From assembly GCA_036268425.1 (NCBI GenBank), contig DATAUE010000115.1, positions 1 to 64,000 of the forward strand: DNA of 64,000 bases, read 5' to 3'. Of the stretch, positions 41,664 through 51,229 are shown piece after piece. Source of the DNA: DATARH01 sp036268425 (lineage in GTDB: Bacteria; Pseudomonadota; Alphaproteobacteria; ATCC43930; CGMCC-115725). The translations under genes were made by a program, and so were the position numbers. The notes beneath the pieces were generated by a model. It made no database searches, was not told the origin of the DNA, and saw only the letters and a program-made list of their open reading frames with translations. The number at the start of each line of letters is the position of its first letter. Position 1 is the first letter of the stretch.

Positions 41664-42695
41664 ATGGCGGTTGCCCAGCCTGTCGCGGTGGACCGCAACG
41701 CTGAGATCGCCGATTTTCTGGCGGTTGCGGGATGGCCTGCCGCTGCACCGGCCGCTCTTGCCGCCGACGCCTCATTCCGGCGCTATTTCCGGCTGATTGA
41801 CGGCGCGCGTCGCGCCGTGCTGATGGATGCGCCGCCGCCGCAGGAGGATGTCCGTCCGTTTGTTGCCGTGGCGGGAATGCTCGGCGGTTTCGGGCTCAGT
41901 GCGCCGCAGATTTATACGAGCGATACGCAGCGCGGGTTTCTGCTGCTCGAGGATTTCGGCGACGATCTCTACACGCGATTGTTGGCCCGCGGCTCAGACG
42001 AAACCGCGCTTTATGCGCTCGCGGTCGACACTTTGGCAGCGCTGCACCGAGCCGTTGCGCAGCAGGGTCTCCCCGACCTGCCGTGGTATGATACGGCGCG
42101 CTTGCTCGGCGAAGCGGCGCTGCTGGCCGAGTGGTACGCGCCGAGCATCCTCGGAGCGCCGCTCGCCGATGCAGCGCGCGACGATTATCTGGCGCGCTGG
42201 GCGGCGGTGTTGCCGCTGGTCCTTACATCCGCTCCGACCCTGGTGCTGCGCGATTACCATGTCGACAATCTGATGATATTGCCCGATCGGGCGGGAATAC
42301 GGCGCTGTGGGCTGCTCGATTTTCAGGACGCAGTTGCCGGGCCTGCGGCCTACGATCTCGTGTCGCTGCTCGAAGATGCGCGGCGCGATGTGCCGGCGGC
42401 GCTGGGCGAGGCGATGACCGGGCGCTATCTCGCAGCGTTTCCCGAACTTGATGCGGGTGCGTTCCGCCGTGCCGGCGCGATCCTCGCGGCGCAACGCAAC
42501 TGCAAGATCCTCGGCATTTTTACGCGGTTGTGGCGGCGTGACGGCAAGCCCGGCTATCTCGTCCACATCCCGCGGGTCTGGCGCCTGATCGAGGACGAAT
42601 TGCGCCGCGAGCCGGCCTTGGCGCCGATCCGCGATTGGCTCGACCGGCATTTGCCGCCGCCTCTGCGCCGTGCCCCGACATTGGATGCCGTATGA
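41664..42695 (+). CDS. amgK: N-acetylmuramate/N-acetylglucosamine kinase AmgK-like phosphotransferase
   Basis: 343 residues of the aminoglycoside-phosphotransferase kinase fold. Catalytic loop LRDYHVDNLMILPD, metal-binding GLLDFQDAVAGPAAYDLVSLLEDARRD, and N-terminal FLAVAGWPAAAPAALAADASFRRYFRL, all as in AmgK. AmgK phosphorylates the anomeric carbon of MurNAc or GlcNAc in the peptidoglycan recycling route that bypasses de novo synthesis. The next gene, overlapping by four bases, is the matching uridylyltransferase, which supports the call. The ATG at 41664 is used; GTG codons at 41658 and 41661 are alternatives. Confidence 0.88.
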   Translation: MAVAQPVAVDRNAEIADFLAVAGWPAAAPAALAADASFRRYFRLIDGARRAVLMDAPPPQEDVRPFVAVAGMLGGFGLSAPQIYTSDTQRGFLLLEDFGDDLYTRLLARGSDETALYALAVDTLAALHRAVAQQGLPDLPWYDTARLLGEAALLAEWYAPSILGAPLADAARDDYLARWAAVLPLVLTSAPTLVLRDYHVDNLMILPDRAGIRRCGLLDFQDAVAGPAAYDLVSLLEDARRDVPAALGEAMTGRYLAAFPELDAGAFRRAGAILAAQRNCKILGIFTRLWRRDGKPGYLVHIPRVWRLIEDELRREPALAPIRDWLDRHLPPPLRRAPTLDAV

Positions 42696-43414
42696 TTGAG
42701 GTGCCGAAATCCGGAATGGTGCTGGCCGCCGGACTGGGCACTCGGATGCGCCCGCTCAGCGACACAGCACCAAAGCCGCTGTTCCAGATCGACGGCCGGG
42801 CATTGCTCGATCACGCGATCGACCGGCTGGCGTTGGTCGGTGTCGAGCGCGTCGTCGTCAACGCGCATTACAAGGCCGAGATGATCGCGGCGCAGGTTGC
42901 ACGCCGCTTCACGCCCCGCATCGAACTGTCGCGCGAGGACGAACTTCTCGAAACCGGCGGCGGTGTCGCTAAAGCGCTGCATCTGCTCGACGAGCGGTTT
43001 TTTGCGGTGAATGGCGATGTGTTGTGGCTCGACGGCAAGGAATATGCCCTGGCGCGGCTGGCCGCGGCGTTCGATCCGGCAGCTATGGACATCGTGCTGT
43101 TGCTGCAGCGTACCACCACGGCGGTCGGTTATGACGGCAACGGCGATTTCTTTCTCGATCCGCTCGGCACGCCGCGGCGTCGTGGCGAACGCGAAATCGC
43201 GCCCTATGTCTTTGCCGGAATCCAGTTGCTGCACCGCCGTATCTTCGACGGCATCACCGAGCGCCATTTCTCATTGAGCCGGTTGTACCGGCGTGCCGAG
43301 GAGGCGGGACGGCTGCGTGCGATCGTGCATGACGGCGAGTGGTTTCATGTCGGTACGCCGGAAGGACTGGCGGCAACGCGCGCCCGTTTCTCGTCGCACC
43401 GCGTCGAGCGCTGA
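42692..43414 (+). CDS. murU: N-acetylmuramate-1-phosphate uridylyltransferase MurU
   Basis: 240 residues of the sugar nucleotidyltransferase family: MVLAAGLGTRMRPLSDTAPKPLFQIDGRALLDHAIDRL, VNAHYKAEMIAAQV, ETGGGVAKALHLL, AVNGDVLWLDG, and WFHVGTPEGLAATRAR. It makes UDP-MurNAc from MurNAc-1-phosphate and UTP, the step after AmgK. The ATG overlaps the amgK stop as ATGA. The pair gives a salvage route known to confer fosfomycin tolerance in Pseudomonas. Confidence 0.9.
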   Translation: MIEVPKSGMVLAAGLGTRMRPLSDTAPKPLFQIDGRALLDHAIDRLALVGVERVVVNAHYKAEMIAAQVARRFTPRIELSREDELLETGGGVAKALHLLDERFFAVNGDVLWLDGKEYALARLAAAFDPAAMDIVLLLQRTTTAVGYDGNGDFFLDPLGTPRRRGEREIAPYVFAGIQLLHRRIFDGITERHFSLSRLYRRAEEAGRLRAIVHDGEWFHVGTPEGLAATRARFSSHRVER

Positions 43415-43428
43415 CGCGGCCGCCGCCG

Positions 43429-46404
43429 GTGCCGCCGCATCTTTATACGATCGCTGCCGACCGGCCGTTTCTCGCGACCCTGGCGCAAGGGCTGCTCGGC
43501 ATGGCCGGCGGCGATCCGCTGCAACTGCCGCGAATGACCGTGCTGCTGCCGACGCGGCGCGCGGTGCGGGCGTTGCGCGAGGCGTTTTTGCGCCTGACGG
43601 CGGAAGGCGGCGACCCTGGCGCGCCACTGCTATTGCCGCGGATGCGGCCGATCGGCGATTTCGACGATGACGAGATTGCCTTGGGTGGAGGCTCGGTCGC
43701 CGATGCCGACGAGGCGACGCTGGCGGTGCCGCCGGCAATTCCCGATCTGCGCCGCCGCCTGCTGCTGACGCAACTCGTTCTGCGCTGGAGCCGGGTGAAA
43801 GACGACATGCCGCTATTGCCGGGGCAGGCGGCGGCGCTGGCGGCGGCGCTGGCTCGCCTGCTCGACGCGGCGGAAAGCGAAGATGCGCGGTTCGACCGGC
43901 TGCCGATGCTGGCGCCCGACGAGTTTGCCGCGCACTGGCAGACGGTGCTGCGGTTTCTCGAAATCCTGCCGAACGAATGGCCCAAAATTCTCGCCGATGA
44001 AGGCTCGATCGACCCCGCTGAACGGCGCAATCAGTTGCTGAGGCGGCAGGCGGCGTCGTGGCGGTTCGCGCCGCCCGCCGGACCGGTCGTCGCGGCCGGA
44101 CTGACCGGCGGTATCCCAGCTCTGACCGAATTGGTCTCGGTCATTGCATGGCTCGACCGCGGCATGGTGATCCTGCCGGGATTCGAACCTGTCTGCGATG
44201 CCGCGGCATGGGCGCTGATCGCCGACGAGCCGGCGCATCCGCAGCATCTGCATGCGCTGCTGCTGCGCGGCCTCGAACTGACTCCCGACGATGTGCGCGA
44301 ATGGCCGGCCGCTTCCCACGGCATGGCCGAGGGTCCACGCAACCGCCGGCTGCATCTTGTCAGTGAGGCGTTGCGTCCGGCGGCACTGACCGATGCGTGG
44401 CGCGACTTGCCGCCGGAGATGCCGGATGCGCTTGCCGGCCTCAGCCGTTACGATTGCGCCAGTCCGCAGGACGAGGCGGTGACGGTTGCGCTCTTGCTGC
44501 GGCGCAGCCTCGAAACCCCGGCGGCGACCGCTGCACTCGTCACGCCCGATCGCGAGTTGGCGCGCCGCGTCGCAGCCGAATTACGCCGCTGGAATATCGA
44601 GATCGACGATTCGGCCGGGGTGCCGCTCAACCGCACGCCGCCGGGCGCGTTTCTGCGGCTGGTGCTGGACCTCGCCGACAGCGCCCTGGCGCCGGTGCCG
44701 CTGCTGGCGGCGCTGAAACACCCGCTGGCGGCTGGCGGGATGGCTCCGGAGCAGTTTCGCGACGCCGCCCGGCGCCTCGAAGCGGCGATCCGCGGGCCCC
44801 GTCCGGCACCCGGTTTTGCCGGGCTGCGGGCGGCGCTGGCGGACCGCAAAGACTTCGCCGCGCAAAGGGTTTTTGTCGCCCGCCTGCAACACTGCCTCGA
44901 CCTTTTGGTCGATCTGCTGGAGAGCGACAGTGTGCGCCTCGGCGAGGTGGTGGCGGCGCATATTGCCGTCGCGGAGCGGCTTGCGGCGACCGATGACGAA
45001 ACCGGGACGGCGCGCCTGTGGCGCGATACGGCCGGCGAGACCGCCGCGCGCTTCTGCCACGAATTGCTCGATGCGGCGGCCGATTTTCCGCCGCTGCCGG
45101 GGCGCCACTATCCGGCCTTGTTCGAGGCGCTGGCGGCGGGCGCGGTGGTGCGGCCGGCATTCGGGCGGCATCCGCGCCTCGCTATCTGGGGCTTGGTCGA
45201 GGCGCGGCTGCAACAGCCCGACCTGCTGGTGTTGGGCGGCCTCAACGAGGGTACCTGGCCGGGGCCGGCGGCCTACGACCCCTGGATGTCGCGCCAGATG
45301 CGCCAGGAATTCGGCGTCGCCGTGCCGGAACGCGCCATCGGCATCGCGGCGCATGATTTCGCGCAAGGCCTCGGCGCGCCGATGGTGGCGTTGACCCGGG
45401 CGACGCGGCGCGAAGGTGCGCCGACCGTGCCGTCGCGCTGGCTGCTGCGGCTCGACACCGTGCTGCGCGCCGTCGGGCTGGAGGGCGAACTCGGCCCCGA
45501 GCCGGACATCGAGGCCGCCGCGGCACAGCACGATTTGCCAAGCCGCCGCAAGCCGGCGCCGATCGCCGCGCCGCGACCGCCATTGTCCGCCCGGCCGCGC
45601 CAGCTATCGGTTACCCAGGTCGAAACCTGGATCCGCGATCCATATGCGATCTATGCCCGGCACATTCTGAAGCTCAATGCGCTCGACGAACTCGACGCCG
45701 ATCCGGGCCGCGCCGAACTCGGCATCAGGGTGCATGAGGCGCTGGCCCAGTTTGTCGCGCGCAACCCGCAGGCGCTGCCGGCGAATGCCGCCGACGCGCT
45801 GATCGAAATCGGGCGCGCTGCCTTCCGCCCGATCCTGTCGCGGCCGGGTGTCTGGGCTTTCTGGTGGCCGCGCTTTGAGCGGATCGCCCGCTGGTTCGTC
45901 GCCGAGGAAGCCATCCGGCGCGCCGATATCGTCGAAAGCCTCAGCGAACAGAAAGGCAAGATGGTCATCGCCGGGCGTGCCGGACCGTTCACGGTAACCG
46001 CCATCGCCGACCGCATCGACCGGCTCGCCGGCGGCGATCTCGTGCTAATCGATTACAAGACCGGTTCGCTGCCGCCGTCGCGCGACATCGACAATGCCGT
46101 CGCAGTGCAGTTGCCGCTCGAAGGCGCGATTGCCCGGCACGGCGGCTTTGACAAGGCGAGCGGCCGGTCGGCATCGCTCGAATACTGGCGACTGCCGGGC
46201 GGCGACCCCGCTGGCATCCGCGCCCCGATTGGCGCCGCCAACCCGGAGGGGCTGATCGATCGGGTTCTGGCGTCGGTCACCCGGCTGATCGAGCGCTTCG
46301 ACGACCCGAAAACACCGTACCGGCCGGTGCCGCATCTGCTATGGGCACCGCGCTTTTCCGATTACGCGCATCTCGAACGGCTGGACGAAGATGCCGCCGA
46401 GTGA
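43429..46404 (+). CDS. addB: Double-strand-break repair protein AddB
   Basis: About 991 residues from the GTG at 43429 (VPPHLYTIAADRPFLATLAQGLL). The frame is open upstream to a GTG at 43339, inside murU, so the start is uncertain. It has an inactive helicase-like body (LPTRRAVRALREAFL, PDLLVLGGLNEGTWPGPAAYDPWMSRQMR) and a C-terminal RecB-type PD-(D/E)xK nuclease (TQVETWIRDPYAIYARHIL, then FTVTAIADRIDRL and LVLIDYKTG with catalytic Asp and Lys). With AddA it processes broken ends for RecA loading. Its end overlaps addA by 14 bases. Confidence 0.92.
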   Translation: MPPHLYTIAADRPFLATLAQGLLGMAGGDPLQLPRMTVLLPTRRAVRALREAFLRLTAEGGDPGAPLLLPRMRPIGDFDDDEIALGGGSVADADEATLAVPPAIPDLRRRLLLTQLVLRWSRVKDDMPLLPGQAAALAAALARLLDAAESEDARFDRLPMLAPDEFAAHWQTVLRFLEILPNEWPKILADEGSIDPAERRNQLLRRQAASWRFAPPAGPVVAAGLTGGIPALTELVSVIAWLDRGMVILPGFEPVCDAAAWALIADEPAHPQHLHALLLRGLELTPDDVREWPAASHGMAEGPRNRRLHLVSEALRPAALTDAWRDLPPEMPDALAGLSRYDCASPQDEAVTVALLLRRSLETPAATAALVTPDRELARRVAAELRRWNIEIDDSAGVPLNRTPPGAFLRLVLDLADSALAPVPLLAALKHPLAAGGMAPEQFRDAARRLEAAIRGPRPAPGFAGLRAALADRKDFAAQRVFVARLQHCLDLLVDLLESDSVRLGEVVAAHIAVAERLAATDDETGTARLWRDTAGETAARFCHELLDAAADFPPLPGRHYPALFEALAAGAVVRPAFGRHPRLAIWGLVEARLQQPDLLVLGGLNEGTWPGPAAYDPWMSRQMRQEFGVAVPERAIGIAAHDFAQGLGAPMVALTRATRREGAPTVPSRWLLRLDTVLRAVGLEGELGPEPDIEAAAAQHDLPSRRKPAPIAAPRPPLSARPRQLSVTQVETWIRDPYAIYARHILKLNALDELDADPGRAELGIRVHEALAQFVARNPQALPANAADALIEIGRAAFRPILSRPGVWAFWWPRFERIARWFVAEEAIRRADIVESLSEQKGKMVIAGRAGPFTVTAIADRIDRLAGGDLVLIDYKTGSLPPSRDIDNAVAVQLPLEGAIARHGGFDKASGRSASLEYWRLPGGDPAGIRAPIGAANPEGLIDRVLASVTRLIERFDDPKTPYRPVPHLLWAPRFSDYAHLERLDEDAAE

Positions 46405-49400
46405 TCGCGGGATGAGCGCCGCGGTCGCCGCCGCTACAGCGGCGCAGCGCCGGGCGCTGCGCCCCGGAGAGTCGGTCTGGGTCGCGGCGTCGGCCGGCAC
46501 CGGCAAGACCAAGGTGTTGACCGACCGGCTGCTGGCGCTGATGCTCGACGGCACCGATCCGTCGCACCTGCTGTGCCTGACTTTTACCCGTGCTGCTGCC
46601 GCCGAGATGGCGAACCGCATCAACCAACGGCTCGCGGCATGGACGACGCTGCCCTCCGGGAAACTGGCCGAGGAACTGGTCGCGCTGACCGGTCAGTATC
46701 CGCAGGAATATCACATCGCCCGCGCCCGGCAGTTGTTCGCGCGGGTGCTCGATGTCCCGGGCGGCGCCAAGATCGCGACGATCCACGCATTTTGCCAATC
46801 GTTGCTGCGGCGCTTTCCGCTTGAAGCCGGGGTGCCGCCGGAATTCACCGTGATGGACGAGCGCAGCGCCGAGGAGGCGCTGGCCGAGGCGACCGAAGCG
46901 ATCATCCTCGCGGCCCGCGCCGATGCCGAGCCCGGCCTGGCGCAAGCGCTCGGCACCGTGGCGCGTTATGTCGCCGACGAGCGCTTTACCGCGCTGATGA
47001 GTTCGCTCGCCGCCGAACGGGGGAAATTGCGACAGGTTCTGGCAGAAGGCGAGGCGGTGTTTATCCGCCGTCTCTGCGCCAAACTCGCAATTCCCGAAAG
47101 CATCACTGTCGACGGCGTCATCGCCGCATTCTGTGTGGGCGGCGATCTCGACGGGTTGCGCGCGGCGGCGGCCGCGCTGGCGGTCGGGTCGGCGGCAGAC
47201 CGCAACCGTGGCCTGACGCTCGCCCGCTGGTGCGCCAGCCCGATAGATCGCGAGGCGCTGCTCGAAACCTATATTCCGACATTTCTGACGACCGAGGGCG
47301 AGATACGCGATGTTCTGATCACCAAGGGCGCCGCGGCGAAGGCAACGCCGGCCGACCCGGCCGGCGTGTTGCAGGCCGAGGCGGAACGCATCCTGCGCTT
47401 GCAGGCCGACCGCGCCGCTGTCGGGCTGCGGGACACGACGGCGGCGTTGATCCGCCTCGGCGAGGCGCTGCTGCGCGCCTATGAGCGGCGCAAGCGGCTG
47501 CAAGGGCTGCTCGATTACGACGATCTCGTGCAGAAGGCGCTGGATCTGCTGCGCCAGCCGGGTGTCGCGCCGTGGGTGCTGTTCAAGCTCGATGGCGGCC
47601 TCGACCACATTTTGATCGACGAAGCGCAGGACACCAATCCTGAGCAATGGGACATCGTCGCCGCGCTCGCCGCCGAGTTTTTTGCCGGCGACGGGGCGAG
47701 CGGCCGGGTCCGCACGGTTTTCGCGGTCGGTGACGCAAAGCAGTCGATCTACAGCTTTCAGCGCGCCGACCCCGGGGCGTTTGCGGCGATGCGGCAGCAT
47801 TTTCAGGATCGCGTCACCGCTGCCCGGCAGCCGTGGGCCATTGTGCCGCTGGAGATTTCGTTTCGCGCTACCGCGCCGCTGTTGCAGGCCGTCGATGCGG
47901 TGTTTGCGCTGGCCGACGCGGCCGATGGCGTCGCGCTCGACGGAACCCCGATCCGCCACGTTGCTGCGCGCGGCGGCCATGCCGGCCTGGTCGAATTATG
48001 GCCGCCGGTGCTGCCCGAACCGGAAGAGCCGCCCGACCCGAGCGACGATATCGCGGCGCGGCACCGGATGCCGGAGCCGCATACGCGGCTCGCCCGTGCG
48101 GTCGCCGCGACGATCGCCGACTGGCTGGCGCGCGGCGAGCGGCTGGAGAGCCGTGGCCGCGCCTTGCGGCCGAGCGATGTCATGGTGCTGGTGCGCCGCC
48201 GCAACGCCTTTGTCTACGACCTGCTGCGCGCTTTGAAGCAGCGCAATGTGCCGGTGGCCGGCGCCGACCGGCTGATGCTGACAGAACAGCTTGCGGTACA
48301 GGATTTGATCGCGCTCGGGCATTTTCTGCTGCTGCCGGAAGACGATCTGACGCTGGCGACAGTGCTCAAAGGCCCGCTGTTTGGGGTGCTGGAAGATGAG
48401 CTGTACCGTCTCGCCTATAATCGCGGCACCGAGCGGCTGTGGAGCCGGTTGCGGCGGCTTGGCGCGGATTCGCTGACGCTGTGGGGGATCGCCGACCGGC
48501 TGCGCCACCTGCTGGCGCGTGCCGATTTCGTGCCGCCCTTTGAGTTGTACGCCGAAATTCTCGGAGCGGGCGGCGGGCGGCGGGCGTTGCTCGAACGCCT
48601 CGGGCCGGAGGCGGCCGACCCGATCGACGAGTTTCTCGCCCTGGCGCTCGCCTATGAGCGCGAGCATGTGCCGTCGCTGCAGGGGTTTCTGCGCTGGCTG
48701 ATCGCTGGCGACATTGAGGTCAAGCGTGATCTCGGCGAGCGCCAGCGTGACGAGCTGCGCATCCTGACGGTGCATGGTGCCAAAGGCCTTGAAGCGCCGG
48801 TTGTCTTTCTGCCCGACACGATGCAGCTGCCCGACCGGCAGGCGCCGCTGCTGTGGAGCCAGAATGAGGTGTTGCCGCTGTGGTGCCCGCGCCGTGAACT
48901 CGCGGCGTCGGCCTATCGCGACGAGCGCGATGCGCTGCGCCGCCGCCAGTTGCAGGAATATCGCCGCCTGCTGTATGTCGCGCTGACCCGCGCCCAGGAT
49001 CGGCTTTATGTGTGTGGCTGGGAAACCCAGCGGCCGGCGCGCGAATCGCCGTCATGGCATGCGCTGTGCGCCGCCGGCTGGAGCGGCATCGCCGACCGGG
49101 TGGCGTTCGATACGCGGCCGCGGATCGGCCCGCGCCACGGCTGGACCGGCGAGGCGCTGCGGCTCAGCGGCCCGCAAACGGTGTCGCCCAGCCGCGACGC
49201 GACGCTCGCCGATGCCCGGCCGATCGGCAAGCTGCCGGCCTGGGTTGCCGCTCCACCGCCCGCCGAACCCAATCCGCCAAAGCCGCTTTTGCCGTCGCGC
49301 CCGAGCGGCCCCGAACCCGCCACGCTGTCCCCCTTGGCTGAAGCCGGCCGTGACCGGTTCAAACGCGGTCTTCTGGTGCATCGTCTGCTGCAGAGCCTGC

Positions 49401-49858
49401 CGGAATTGCCGCCGGCCGAACGCGGCGCCGCGGCACGGCGTTTTCTGGCATTGCCGGCGCATGGGCTCGCCGACGCGGCACAGACCGAGATCTGCGACGA
49501 GACGCTGGCGGTGCTGAACGAACCCGGCTTTGCCGAATTGTGGGGACCCGATGCACAGGCCGAGGTGCCGGTTGTCGGGCTGATTGGCGATCATGCGCTT
49601 TCCGGCCAGATCGATCGGCTCGTGGTGACCGCAGAGCGCGTCGTCATCGTTGACTACAAGACGATCCGGCCGTCACCGACGACCGAAGACGATATCCCGG
49701 TGCTCTATGTCCAGCAGCTTGCGACCTATCGCGCGGCGCTCGGCCGGATCTATCCGGGAAGGCGGATCGAATGCGCGATGCTGTGGACCGATGGGCCGCG
49801 GCTGATGCCGGTCAGTCCGGCATTGCTCGACCGCCACCTGCCGGGTCATCTGGTTTAG
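46391..49858 (+). CDS. addA: Double-strand-break repair helicase-nuclease AddA
   Basis: 1155 residues. UvrD-type superfamily 1 helicase: P-loop VAASAGTGKTKVLTDRLLALML (~33-53), LLCLTFTRAAAAEMANRI, LLDYDDLVQKALDLL, HILIDEAQDTNPEQWDI (Walker B), FAVGDAKQSIYSFQRADPGAF, LTVHGAKGLEAPVVFLPDT and LLYVALTRAQDRLYV. A C-terminal nuclease follows (GLIGDHALSGQIDRL, VVIVDYKTIRP, YVQQLATYRAAL). Partner of AddB in RecBCD-like repair. The ATG at 46391 overlaps the addB end; MSAAVAAAT at 46412 is another start. Confidence 0.94.
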   Translation: MPPSDRGMSAAVAAATAAQRRALRPGESVWVAASAGTGKTKVLTDRLLALMLDGTDPSHLLCLTFTRAAAAEMANRINQRLAAWTTLPSGKLAEELVALTGQYPQEYHIARARQLFARVLDVPGGAKIATIHAFCQSLLRRFPLEAGVPPEFTVMDERSAEEALAEATEAIILAARADAEPGLAQALGTVARYVADERFTALMSSLAAERGKLRQVLAEGEAVFIRRLCAKLAIPESITVDGVIAAFCVGGDLDGLRAAAAALAVGSAADRNRGLTLARWCASPIDREALLETYIPTFLTTEGEIRDVLITKGAAAKATPADPAGVLQAEAERILRLQADRAAVGLRDTTAALIRLGEALLRAYERRKRLQGLLDYDDLVQKALDLLRQPGVAPWVLFKLDGGLDHILIDEAQDTNPEQWDIVAALAAEFFAGDGASGRVRTVFAVGDAKQSIYSFQRADPGAFAAMRQHFQDRVTAARQPWAIVPLEISFRATAPLLQAVDAVFALADAADGVALDGTPIRHVAARGGHAGLVELWPPVLPEPEEPPDPSDDIAARHRMPEPHTRLARAVAATIADWLARGERLESRGRALRPSDVMVLVRRRNAFVYDLLRALKQRNVPVAGADRLMLTEQLAVQDLIALGHFLLLPEDDLTLATVLKGPLFGVLEDELYRLAYNRGTERLWSRLRRLGADSLTLWGIADRLRHLLARADFVPPFELYAEILGAGGGRRALLERLGPEAADPIDEFLALALAYEREHVPSLQGFLRWLIAGDIEVKRDLGERQRDELRILTVHGAKGLEAPVVFLPDTMQLPDRQAPLLWSQNEVLPLWCPRRELAASAYRDERDALRRRQLQEYRRLLYVALTRAQDRLYVCGWETQRPARESPSWHALCAAGWSGIADRVAFDTRPRIGPRHGWTGEALRLSGPQTVSPSRDATLADARPIGKLPAWVAAPPPAEPNPPKPLLPSRPSGPEPATLSPLAEAGRDRFKRGLLVHRLLQSLPELPPAERGAAARRFLALPAHGLADAAQTEICDETLAVLNEPGFAELWGPDAQAEVPVVGLIGDHALSGQIDRLVVTAERVVIVDYKTIRPSPTTEDDIPVLYVQQLATYRAALGRIYPGRRIECAMLWTDGPRLMPVSPALLDRHLPGHLV

Positions 49859-49934
49859 CGGATGTATTGGGAACCGGACGGCAGCGCGACGCGTCCATAG
49901 GACATGCCCGCTCGAGTTGGCGGAGGGGAGACAT

Positions 49935-50180
49935 ATGCGCGGAATTATCGGTCTTTACCTGGTCATCGGCATTCTGCTGTTGCTGATCGGCTTTTTTGCC
50001 ACCGGCCCTTGCCCCAACAAGAACAGCGATGCGGTCAGCAACGTCGTCTTTGTGCTGGGCTGGCCGGTTTATCTGTTCGACGATGTGGTGCGCGGCAATA
50101 TCAGCGCACCGCAATGGCTGCACCGGCAGGCCTGCGAAGGCGGTGTCGTCGGGTCGCGCGAGCAGCCGATAAAGCAATAG
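49935..50180 (+). CDS. Small membrane protein of unknown function
   Basis: 81 residues, ATG at 49935 after a clear GGAGGGGAG ribosome site. One or two hydrophobic segments (IIGLYLVIGILLLLIGFF and VVFVLGWPVYLFDDVV) flank a short polar loop with PCPNKNSD; the C-terminus is polar. It is convergent with hemC (2 bp apart). I do not recognise a family beyond small inner-membrane proteins. Confidence 0.65.
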   Translation: MRGIIGLYLVIGILLLLIGFFATGPCPNKNSDAVSNVVFVLGWPVYLFDDVVRGNISAPQWLHRQACEGGVVGSREQPIKQ

Positions 50181-50182
50181 GC

Positions 50183-51112
50183 CTATTCGAACCCGAATTT
50201 GGCACCGGCGCCGCGGCGCAGGCGGGCGCCCAACTCGCTGCCCAGCGCGACCGCGTCGTCAACGGCGCCGGCGACGCTGCCGCGGCGTTCGGCGTCGCCT
50301 TCAGGCGACAGCAGCAAGGCGTCGAGGTTGAGCCGGTCGCCGGCAATCGTTGCCAGCCCGGCAATCGGCGTGCGGCATGAGCCATCGAGCGCAGCCAGCA
50401 TGGCCCGCTCGGCAGCGACGCAGGTCGCGGTAAGCGGATCGTTGAGCGGCGCCAGCAGTTGCAATACCGCCGTATCCGCTGCCCGGCACTCGATCGCCAA
50501 GGCGCCCTGGCCGACGGCTGGCAGCATCGTGCCCGGTTCGAGAATCTCGCTGGCAATCTGCGGCTCGCCGAGCCGCTCAAGGCCGCACAATGCCAAAACC
50601 AGCGCGTCGAACTCGCCGGCCGCAAGCTTGGCGAGGCGCGTCCCGACATTGCCGCGGATCGGCAATATCGCCAGGTCCGGCCGCCTCTGCAGCAGTTGCG
50701 CGCGCCGCCGCAAGGATGCCGTGCCGATCCGCGCTCCGCTGGGCAGCGTGGCGAGCGTGGCACTGTCCCGCGATACCAGCGCATCGCGCGGGTCGTCGCG
50801 CGGCAGCACGCAGCCGATTTCGAGACCGGCCGGCAGCAGCGTCTCCATGTCTTTAAGCGAGTGCACCGCGAGGTCGATGCGGCGGTCGAACAGCGCCTCC
50901 TCGATTTCCTTTGTAAAAAGCCCCTTGCCGCCGATCTCGGCGAGCTGACGGTTCAGGACCCGGTCGCCGGTGGTGCGGATCGGCACCAGTTCCACGGCAT
51001 CGTCGGCCAGCACAGCATGCGCCGCGCGCAGGCGGTCGCGCACCAGCCCGGCCTGATACAAGGCCATCGGGCTGCCGCGAGTACCGATGCGGAGAGGCGC
51101 AGACGACGACAC
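50183..51112 (-). CDS. hemC: Hydroxymethylbilane synthase (porphobilinogen deaminase)
   Basis: 309 residues from a GTG at 51112, seven bases after AGGAG. It joins four porphobilinogens to hydroxymethylbilane in heme synthesis. Seen: LRIGTRGSPMALYQAGLV, GGKGLFTKEIEEALFDRRIDLAVHSLKDM with catalytic Asp88, GTASLRRRAQLL, and Cys246 in GSCRTPIAG, which carries the dipyrromethane cofactor. It stands alone, divergent-side neighbour to a permease on the same strand 117 bp away. Confidence 0.95.
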   Translation of the reverse strand: MSSSAPLRIGTRGSPMALYQAGLVRDRLRAAHAVLADDAVELVPIRTTGDRVLNRQLAEIGGKGLFTKEIEEALFDRRIDLAVHSLKDMETLLPAGLEIGCVLPRDDPRDALVSRDSATLATLPSGARIGTASLRRRAQLLQRRPDLAILPIRGNVGTRLAKLAAGEFDALVLALCGLERLGEPQIASEILEPGTMLPAVGQGALAIECRAADTAVLQLLAPLNDPLTATCVAAERAMLAALDGSCRTPIAGLATIAGDRLNLDALLLSPEGDAERRGSVAGAVDDAVALGSELGARLRRGAGAKFGFE

Positions 51113-51229
51113 AAAAGCTCCTGGGCTACCAAAGCGGGTGTTCTAGCGCGCGTTGCCTGCTCACCGCCACCCCGCTGCCCGCGACTCGATGACAGATCGG
51201 CGTTAATCCGGCGACAAATTCGCGTCGGT

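Noticed and set aside
44160..44210. GGATTCGAACC, which looks like a tRNA T-arm
   Set aside because: It lies inside addB and encodes LPGFEPVCDAA; no acceptor stem, D-arm or anticodon arm can be folded around it.
46277..47980. 567-residue minus-strand frame opposite addA
   Set aside because: Low-complexity Arg/Gln/Gly composition typical of antisense frames; addA on the plus strand has every helicase motif.
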